From: Chlorops oryzae
Taxonomy: Eukaryota; Arthropoda; Insecta; Diptera; Chloropidae
DNA length: 64,000 bases
Assembly: GCA_020466095.1 (NCBI GenBank)
Contig: CM035806.1
Location: 111,879,401 to 111,943,400 of the forward strand
Reading direction: 5' to 3'
This document shows positions 56,719 through 64,000 of the stretch, piece after piece. The notes below the pieces were generated by a model. The model searched no databases and was not told the origin of the DNA. It was given only the letters and a program-made list of their open reading frames with translations. A program made the translations under genes and the position numbers. Every line of letters begins with the position of its first letter. Position 1 is the stretch's first letter.

Positions 56719-57486
56719 TTAATGAATAGGCGTTCGTCCTGTGCTGAGCTCAAAATTCTCATCGCACAAAATTGAATGTATCATTCGGATTCCAGGAACA
56801 TTCGGTACATTACTCCATTTGTTCATTAAATTCGCGGATATCTGAGCAATTTTGGCGATTTCAACGTAAAAAACGTTAATTCCACTAATGTGACGGTGGA
56901 CACAGTTATAAAATGAAAGTGCATCATTTAAAACAATATTGCTTGTCTTCGTTAGCTGAAAAACTTTTCTTTTTACAGCCGCTCCAACACCATCGACAGC
57001 CCCTTTACCATGCGATGTGGCAAAAAAATTCCACTCAAGCACTTCACATTTGAATTCCGCCATTAAATCGGGCAAGCTCCAAAACATGAATTTGTTTTTG
57101 AATTGGCAAAATGTATATCTAGGATAAAAATTTATGCATTGAAATAAAACAAAAATATTACTTACGCTCACGAACGTACGGAACTTTGACGGCAAAATAC
57201 GAAAGACTGGGTGGTTGTATCCGCAAAAAAATTTTGATTTACGATAAGCGACGCCGACCTTGTTTAATTTACTTTGTTTCCAACACGTGCTTTCCCTTGC
57301 TATGAAGATACAGTGAAAAGAAGTCATTTTTGGTCGCGAACGTACGATTTGAACATAGATAGGAATCAAACTCAAAAATAACAGCAGTTGGAACTTCTTC
57401 TTGCCTCCTTGGATTTTTTTCTTTAAAATTGATTTAAGGAGAGAAACTTTGCAGTAAAAAATGCGACCAAAACACATGTTTAGCAT
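56719..57486 (-). pseudogene. Uncharacterised ORF with HGKGAVDG motif, transposon-associated family
   Basis: The minus-strand frame is open for 255 codons. I recognise only its second half: QFKNKFMF, then WNFFATSHGKGAVDGVGAAV with KRKV after it (about 57110-56960), a motif common in uncharacterised arthropod and cnidarian proteins that behave like mobile-element genes. The first half looks like chance reading: it crosses two GAACGTACG motifs, and a GTAAGT...CCTAG pair (about 57165-57121) may be an intron. No catalytic triad can be assigned. Function is unknown to me. Confidence 0.4.
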
Positions 57487-57504
57487 GTAGAAAAATTAAA
57501 TACA

Positions 57505-58467
57505 AATTCTTTCTGAGGAAAATATTGCAAGACGGCTTTCTTTTGCAACTAAGCTGATTGCCGAGCCTAAAGAATTTTCGGATGATGTCATATTTTGTGA
57601 CGAAACCAAAATGATGCTTTATTACAATGACGGACCTTCCAGAGTATGGCGCAAAGCACTTAAATCATTAGAAAACCGTAACATCATACCCACGGTAAAA
57701 TTTGGCAAAATGTCTATTATGATTTGGAGGTGTATCTCAGCCAGAGGAGTCAGTGAATTGGCTTTCATTGAGACTATCATGGACGCACAACATTACCTTT
57801 TCATTTTGAAAAGCCACTTGCGAAGCTGTGCGGAGAAATTTGGATTTATTACCGATTCGAAGCCGAATTTTAAATTTTACCAGGATAATGATCCTAAACA
57901 TGAATCGAATATGGTGAGGATGTGGCACCTGTACAACTGTGACAAAGTTCTCGACACACCAGCGCAAAGTCCGGATTTGAATCCGATTGAGAATTTGTGG
58001 GCTTTTTTGAAAAAAAGGGTCTCTAAAAGGCATCCAAAGAACCGCGCGGCACTCAAAACCGCAATATTGGAGGAGTGGCAAAATATTCCTCACGTTTACG
58101 ACTTAAAGAAGTTAATTTCTTCGTTGAAAAGTCGCCTTCAGTTCGTCACAGATGCTGAGGGTAGACATACCAAGTACTAAAAATTATATTTTATTTTATG
58201 GGCGTCAAAAAAGAACGCTAAAAGGAAGATTTCTGACACATGTGAAAAAAGTTATTTGACACTTAAATTATGGAGTTGTTTTTGTTGTATTTTTTGCTTT
58301 TTTTTGTGCACCTTTTTCCCTTTTTTTCACGATGTGTTTGTTAAAAAAGTGTGTAAGTATATTTAAGAAGAAAAAATTCGAAAATAAAAATGAAAATGAA
58401 ATTTTCGGCTTTCGAATTTTAATTAGAGCAATTATTATCCGAGTGAAAACTCATTCTTGACAGACTG
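57505..58467 (+). mobile_element. Tc1-like element, 3' half
   Basis: The transposase C-terminal half is followed by an untranslated region and a terminal repeat GTGAAAACTCATTCTTGACA plus GACTG ending at 58467, then TA. The 5' half is missing; sequence left of about 57505 is the unrelated HGKG segment. Confidence 0.8.
57511..58180 (+). pseudogene. Tc1-like transposase, catalytic half (DD34E)
   Basis: From about 57511 the frame is open to 58180. The catalytic residues are all present: Asp in IFCDETK, Asp in YQDNDPKH and Glu in SPDLNPIENLW, with 34 residues between the last two. The C-terminus ends naturally (DAEGRHTKY). The N-terminal paired helix-turn-helix domain that recognises the termini is absent, so it is a truncated, probably non-mobile remnant. 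Confidence 0.85.
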
Positions 58468-58469
58468 TA

Positions 58470-60829
58470 CATGTTCATATATTTTTTGTAATAAAAAGAA
58501 GTATTGAATCAGAAAAGTTAACAGTTCGCCCTCAGGGCACATTAACTTATACGATTTTTTTTTTACTATTTTTCAAGAGCAGATTTAAAAAAAACAACGC
58601 GATCTTAAGCAAGAAATTATCTTCCAACTTTTCCCAAAAATGGAGGAAGGGGAAGTTGCAAGGGTAAAGTAAAAGGTAAGAATCAAAAGAAAAATTCAAT
58701 AATCAAAACTAAATAAATTTTTCAAGCAAATGTGCACATAATTTTTGAAGAAGCATAAAGGCAATAATTTGAAAGTATATGCACATATTTACAGATCAAA
58801 AAATTATTTCCATGAATATCCATTACATGTATGCACATGCTCACGCAGTACGACATAGAAAATCAGAAATTTTTGAACTTATGTCGCGCGATTTACAAAC
58901 CAAAGCTATTGCACACAGAACTGCTCATACCGTTCGTGAAATTTGAGTCATCTTGCAAGTGTCGCAATTGCACTTAAAAACATCCAGCATACATACATAC
59001 ATGATTCATTCACAAAAATCTTTTTTGCCAGTTTTCAAAATTAATACCAAAATGTCTATTAAAATATAATTATAAATTGGTCAGCATTCTCATCAACACC
59101 AACTTATCAAAACAAAAAAGGCATCAAGCATTATTTGCGCATATATGCATCCATATGTCTGATTCAAAAAGAACAATTTTTTGCATCCTCCCGTTAAGAG
59201 GGGGAAGGAGTCTATCAAAATAGAGAAAATTTAAATTAAAAAAACAATCTGAAAATTGTATTAACTTCTTAACACAAAATTAACTTTGGAATATAAAATC
59301 ACACGAGTGCCACATACCGGCATAATCTAAAATCATTTTGACCCTCAAAATTTTCGAGCCACATACTTACATACATATGTTTATTATCCAAAATTATTTA
59401 ATTTAAAAATTTCTACCATCCTGAATAGATGGAATAAGCAATTGATTGTATAAAAAGAAAAGTTGAAAAAAAGAGTTTTCGTGGAAGTATTAAAATTTTA
59501 AGAAATGAAAAATATATGTAAAATCAATGTCAGTCTTAAAATTTTCAAGCCATTTGAAAATTTCGAATAGCCTAGATATATGCAATTAGCAACTGATTTT
59601 ACTTAAGACAAATGTATAAAAAGAAAAATTAAAAAAAAAATAGTTTTTAATGAATAATGTATTAAAATTTTAAGAAATCAAAAATATATGTTTAAGTATT
59701 CTCATTTAATTCAATTTTGGATCCAATTTAAAAAATACTGATGAATTAGCAATCTTAAGAATTCCCAAACAAAATACAAAAAGTATATAAGAACTCTGGG
59801 CTGGCATGTCGAATACATTTTGACATGTCGAATACCTACGGTAGACTACCAAACCAAATTGGAGTAGACTACAAAAAAGTGTCGAAAACTCGTAAAAATT
59901 TACCTGCATAAATTGTAATAAAAACAAATATTTTTGTGTGAAAAATATATGAATTTTAATTTTCTTTTTGGGTCATTTATCATTTATTTAAGTCATTTGT
60001 ATTTGTATTTGTATTTTGAGTACGATCCCTAGTACAAAAAGAAGAAAACTCCTATAGTACTACTAGTTATAAGATGGCACAAACATTATGCATAGAGCAA
60101 ATCATATATTACTATATGTGGCACTCCCAACAACAACCGAATTAGTGATGCTAGAATGTTTTGAGTACTCACTCAATTTTGTAACTAAGCATTCTTGCGT
60201 TGAAATTTTTTAATGTTTTCTTTTTAGTATACAACCTTTTAGGTTTTTGATGAAAGATTATGCAATACTGTGCCCTTTTCAAGAGAGGAGTTCAAAAAAG
60301 AAGTAGTTTTTGTATTCATTTTAGCATGATTTGTTATAAGTACTTGAGCCATTAGTTTGGTATCGAGCTAGAATTTTTTCTACATCACTGAAAAGTTCAT
60401 ATCAGCTGTTCTGTTTTGTAAACAAACATTCGGTCATATTCGAAGCATGAGTGCTCTTCTTTAGCGTTGTTGAAGAACAAAAGGAAAATTTCACGTAAAG
60501 ATATTTGATATTATATAAAAACCATATTTAAGTCGAAAAAAATGAGTTTTAACAAAAAATATTTGACGAACACTTATACATGTACATGAGTTATACCAAA
60601 CATTTTGGTACATGTTACAAGATTTGAAAAGATTTGTTAGACCGGACCCGGAATTTCTCGGGGGCGTGCTACGTTTTTGATTTTTCCATAAGAATGCATG
60701 CACAGGGGGCCTACTTCAATTCAAAACACACGTTTTTTGCCAAGTGCCATCTATAGTACTATATGGAGCAAATAAACTTAAACAGTAAAGCAGAAAAAAA
60801 AAATAAAATAAAAATAAAAAATATATATA
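58470..60829. other. 2.3 kb AT-rich, no gene recognised
   Basis: Long A/T runs and ACATACATAC-type simple repeats (for example near 58989). CATGTCGAATAC occurs twice within 30 bp at about 59804-59833. No open frame is worth calling. Confidence 0.5.
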
Positions 60830-61164
60830 CAGTGTTGGTCAACTAATAAGCACACCTCAGATTCTGAATTTCATTGCTTGATAATTTTTGTACTGATTTG
60901 TTTTTGTCACTGTTTCTGTTTTTGTTTTACTCTTTTGCCTTTCAATGCTTACTAGGAACTGCTGGTTTGTTATTGTTTTGATAGAAAAAGTAAAAAATCC
61001 AGCTGATTCGATTTTAGCACGTGTTTGAAGTGGACATTTAATTAGCACAGTTCAGCAATCGTCGTCAAAATTCGAATATTTTCTTAAGGTTTTTCATTTC
61101 ATTGTAGTTATTTGTATTTGTAACGTATAAGTTACGAGTTAAACTATCATAAAAAATTTCAACG

Positions 61165-62913
61165 ATGGGAAAAAACAAAACGTGCACTGAGGATATTCGA
61201 AACATAATATTAACTTTAAAAGGTGATGGAAAATCTCAAACAGAAATTTCGCGTTCTTTGGGGTGCTCACGAAAGATGGTGTATAACGCAATAAAGCACT
61301 TTAATAAACACGGCACCATAAAAAACTGCAAAAGGACTCAAAGGCCTCGTAAAATGACTTCAGAAGAGAACAGAATTATAGTGAGGCTAGCAAAACAAGA
61401 CCCTTTTAAGACGTCAAACACCATCAAACTGGAAATGGAAGAGGACTACAAAGTGAAAGTGTCTTCTAAAACCATCAGACGCCGTCTTAACGAAGCCAAG
61501 TTGAGGGGATGCGTTTCCCAGAAGAAGCCATTTGTTTCTGCAAAGAATAGGCATTCGCGAATGACATTCGCCAAAGAAAATAGAGAAAAGCCTATGCAAT
61601 TCTGGAAAAACGTTTTGTGGAGCGACGAATCCAAGTTCTGCAGATTTGGATCTGATGGGAAAAAGTTTGTATGGCGGCCAGTCAATCAACAATTCAATCC
61701 TCGCTACACCCAAAAAAATGTTAAGCGCGATGGCGGAAATGTAATGGTTTGGGGGGCTTTTTCCTGGCGGTATTGGACCAATTTGCCGAATTACCACAAA
61801 AATGGATCGATTCCAATACAAACGCATACCAGAGGACTATATGATCCCATATGCCGAAGAATTCTTGCCTCTCCGGTGGCGCTTTATGCATGATAACGAC
61901 CCTAAGCACACTTCAAATCTCGTGAAGTCTTACCTTCAGGACCACAAAATTGATGTATTGAAATGGCCAGCTCAGTCTCCCGATCTCAATCCAATTGAGA
62001 ATTTGTGGAATGACGTTCAGAAAGCCTTAGAAGGGAAAAACTCAAAAAATTTGGATGAATTGTGGGAAAATATAAAATCTGCCTGGTACTCAATTTCACT
62101 TAAGGGGACCTTCTGGTCTAGAGCACGAAAATTTAGGGTATTTTCATGATTTTTTTTTGGTATTAAGCCAAATAAAAAACGATTTTCTAAGTATGCAGGC
62201 TTATTATATTCTTTATTGACAAAAAATAAAAAATGTAATTTTTTTTTTTTTTTTGGTATTTTAAAAATGGCGTTGAAGTGGACCCTCTTTGAAAAAGTAC
62301 CTCCGTGGTGTGAAAGATTTTGGCAGTTCTGGTAATCGAAAAAAAAAAACAAAAATATGTTATTCATCAGAATGAATGCGGCTATGGCAGGAACTAGAAT
62401 AAAAAAAATTTTTTTTTAATTGACAAAATGGCGCAATTTTTTATTTCAACCATCAAAAACTCCCCTTTTTTTGACCATTTTTTTGATGAAAAAATATGAA
62501 GTTCTTGAAATAAGAATTCGATTCTAGTTCGGGCCATAGCCATTGATGTTATGAATAACATATAAAAATTCCAGACAAATCGGTTCGATGGTTTTTTTGT
62601 TTTCATTCACACCAGGTCAAAAAAAGTAGTTTTGAGATAAACGCGTTCAAAGTTGCTTTGATCAAGCGTGCTGCCTGCTATCTCCACCTTCTAAAAAGGC
62701 TGTAGCAAAACAAATATTGTCAATATCTTCACGAAACTTTGCCAGCATATTCTTAAAAGTCTATTCTTCCGAAATATATAAAAAAAAAAAAAATCAATTT
62801 TCAAAAAATTCTAGACCAGAAGGTCCCCTTAAACGTGTCAGATATTTGGTTGAAAGTTTACCGAAAAGATGCAATGCTGTCATTCAAAATAAGGGTTATC
62901 CAACAAAATATTG
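61165..62913 (+). pseudogene. Tc1-like transposase (DD34E), frameshifted and interrupted
   Basis: It starts at the ATG at 61165 (MGKNKTCTEDIRN). The N-terminal helix-turn-helix (SQTEISRSLGCSRKMVYNAI) and a GRPR-like linker variant (RPRK) are present. The catalytic residues are Asp in WSDESKF, Asp in MHDNDPKH and Glu in PIENLW, 34 residues apart for the last pair. A one-base frame slip near 61767 (after GAFSW) separates the 61165 frame from the 61802-62149 frame. The last 28 codons (LKRVRYLVESLPKRC and onward to YPTKY) are found beyond the inserted MITE, at 62829-62913. Confidence 0.85.
62104..62828. mobile_element. TTAA-flanked MITE (725 bp) inside the Tc1 transposase
   Basis: The ends GGGGACCTTCTGGTCTAGA and its complement are flanked by TTAA at 62100-62103 and 62829-62832. 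Removing the insert and one TTAA restores continuity of the transposase C-terminus. A TTAA duplication is used by piggyBac and Kolobok elements; the terminal sequence alone does not let me choose. No coding capacity. Confidence 0.88.
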
Positions 62914-63406
62914 AATGTTTTACACTGCAGTTCTTCATTTTCTTCTTAATTAAAGTTAAAATGTATAATGTGCTAATTATGTGACCACCAGTGAATCGCT
63001 ATTTTGATATAATTAGTGTCATATTATTAATGAAACTGATTTTCTTGGTTGTGTTTTGTTGATTTTCTACATATTTTGTTACTCTCTTTTTAAATATGAA
63101 TAAAAGTTTCAATTCCCTTTGTGTTGTTCCGATATACACTCATGTCCACGGAATTGGCCGAGGTAACTTTTTACAGTGTAATGACGCAATTAAGGCGAAA
63201 TTAGGAAAAGTAAGAATGAGGAAAGAAAGAACAAAAAAAAGCACACATTTTATGCTGAAAACAACAGCAATTGCTTTTGCACAGATTCCGTTATGTGCTT
63301 TTGTTTGTTTTTTGAGGTGTCCATGGAATTAGCCGAGTTCAAAGTTTAATAAGAAAAACGTAAATTTTATTGCAAGAAAATAACAAACGAAAAAGTCTTA
63401 TTAACT

Positions 63407-63540
63407 TAATAGGTAGTAGCTCCTCCCTTTTTTGCGATCAATTCGAAAATGCGATTTGGCATGCTGTCCATCAAGGATTTTAGAGTGGTTTCTTCGAGGA
63501 CTCCCAAGCCTCCAATATTGATATTTTCAGCTCTGCAACG
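63407..63540 (-). pseudogene. Tc1/Tc3-like transposase C-terminus, minus strand
   Basis: On the minus strand the frame reads LKSLMDSMPNRIFELIAKKG and ends ATTY with a stop, the usual C-terminal block of Tc1/Tc3-like transposases. It is oriented opposite to the catalytic core that begins 20 bp to its right. Confidence 0.65.
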
Positions 63541-63559
63541 GTATCGTATTGTTTGTTAT

Positions 63560-63955
63560 TATATAAAAAAATTTAATTTAGATGGGCCTGATGGTTTTGC
63601 CTACAATTGGAGAGATTTGCGTAAAGAACCACGATATTTTACAAAGAGAAACTTTGGTGGTGGCTCATTGATGGTGTGGGGCGCATTTTCTACTGAAGGC
63701 ACACTGGAGCTTGCCTTCCCGAGCTGCCGTATGAACTGTGAAGAGTACATTGGTGTGCTCCAAATGAACTTGTTGCCATTTCTGAGAAAAAATCCGACCG
63801 AAAAATATATTTTTCAGCAGGACAATGCATCGGTTCATTCGAGCAAGGCGACCAAAACTTGGCTGCGCTCCAATAATGTGGAAACTATTGACTGGCCAGC
63901 CTGCTCTCCTGATATGAACCCTATTAAAAATGTGTGGGGACTGCTTGTTCGATGA
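63560..63955 (+). pseudogene. Tc1/Tc3-like transposase core with catalytic Glu changed to Lys
   Basis: The frame includes FNLDGPDGF, GGGSLMVWGAFS, the second Asp in FQQDNASVHSS and SPDMNPIKNVWG, where family members have PIEN: the catalytic Glu is Lys, 34 residues after the Asp. The first Asp, expected just before FNLDG, is also missing. Open codons upstream of 63560 read a different sequence and are not part of the gene. It ends at a stop at 63955. Confidence 0.8.
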
Positions 63956-64000
63956 GAAGAAAAAAATTTTTTTTCGATTAAAGTTGGAAAAAAATATCAA

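Larger units (their letters stand above)
60830..62993 (+). mobile_element. Tc1-like element with both termini, split by a MITE
   Basis: The 5' end CAGTGTTGGTCAACTAATAA follows TA at 60828-60829. The 3' end near 62993 is an imperfect complement (CACTGGTGGTCACATAATTA as read inward), and TA is not kept there. It encodes one transposase whose C-terminus is interrupted at 62104-62828. Confidence 0.8.
63137..64000. mobile_element. Third Tc1/Tc3-like element, rearranged, runs off the window
   Basis: A terminus-like CACTCATGTCCACGGAATTG follows TA at 63135-63136, and a related TGTCCATGGAATTAGCCGAG recurs in direct orientation at 63319. A transposase C-terminus on the minus strand (63540-63407) lies next to the catalytic core on the plus strand (63560-63955), so the element is internally inverted or is two copies joined. 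Confidence 0.65.

Noticed and set aside
57737..58093. 118-codon minus-strand frame
   Set aside because: Antisense to the Tc1-like catalytic half, which has the full DD34E motif set.
63096..63332. 78-codon frame near the third Tc1-like terminus
   Set aside because: It spans the element end and its direct repeat, and the composition is not protein-like.

Overview
This window looks like transposon-rich intergenic chromatin from a schizophoran fly, possibly a tephritid fruit fly. The evidence is the mix of elements. There are BEL/Pao retroelements, one with an envelope gene. There are 412/mdg1-like and Osvaldo-like Ty3/gypsy elements, a close relative of the horn-fly mariner Himar1, several Tc1-like, hAT and Harbinger relics, and repeats with DINE-1/Helentron architecture. 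Most unclassified DNA is AT-rich. I found no convincing host gene, rRNA gene or intact tRNA gene. Three runs of exactly 100 N (18101-18200, 35850-35949, 52559-52658) mark assembly joins, and each touches an LTR retroelement, so order and orientation across them are uncertain.

Layout. 1-9960: a BEL/Pao element (pol, then an envelope-like gene) enters from the left. Its env is split twice: by an unclassified insertion at 4662-7501 carrying several MITEs, and by a hAT MITE at 7717-9469. The hAT MITE contains a mariner (7946-9233) with an open 341-codon transposase. 10921-11118: a Jockey-like LINE scrap. 12477-18100 (minus): a 412/mdg1-like element with 3' LTR, polypurine tract, pol and gag, cut by a gap. 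18873-20018: hAT C-terminal half. 22005-24059: hAT element with BED finger. 24169-25027: multi-exon Harbinger nuclease relic. 25318-25605: another hAT tail. 26288-28183 (minus): a decayed spliced transposase that I place tentatively in the Transib/RAG1 group. 28868-29817: two hAT-type MITEs in tandem sharing one 8-bp target. 30542-33099: a fold-back element interrupted by a complete DINE-like repeat.

34792-35849: broken BEL gag. 35950-40444 (minus): Osvaldo-like element with gag, protease and RT, a tRNA-Lys-type primer site and a 1.8-kb LTR holding 239-bp and 50-bp tandem arrays. 40445-41653 and 53133-54357 are near-identical inverted copies flanking about 11.5 kb. That interval holds an unknown 264-codon ORF, a retropepsin scrap, a Himar1-like mariner (44848-46073) and a second, heavily mutated BEL/Pao element (46385-52558) whose leader carries a poly(A)-tailed retroposed insert. 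54653-64000: a second DINE-like repeat, an unknown GAACGTAC-motif segment and three Tc1-like elements, one split by a TTAA-flanked MITE and one rearranged.

The genes form no pathway. Each belongs to a selfish element, and their relationships are nesting and mutual disruption. The only plausibly functional enzyme is the mariner transposase at 8023-9048. The relative order of some insertions can be read from target-site duplications and an internal empty site.
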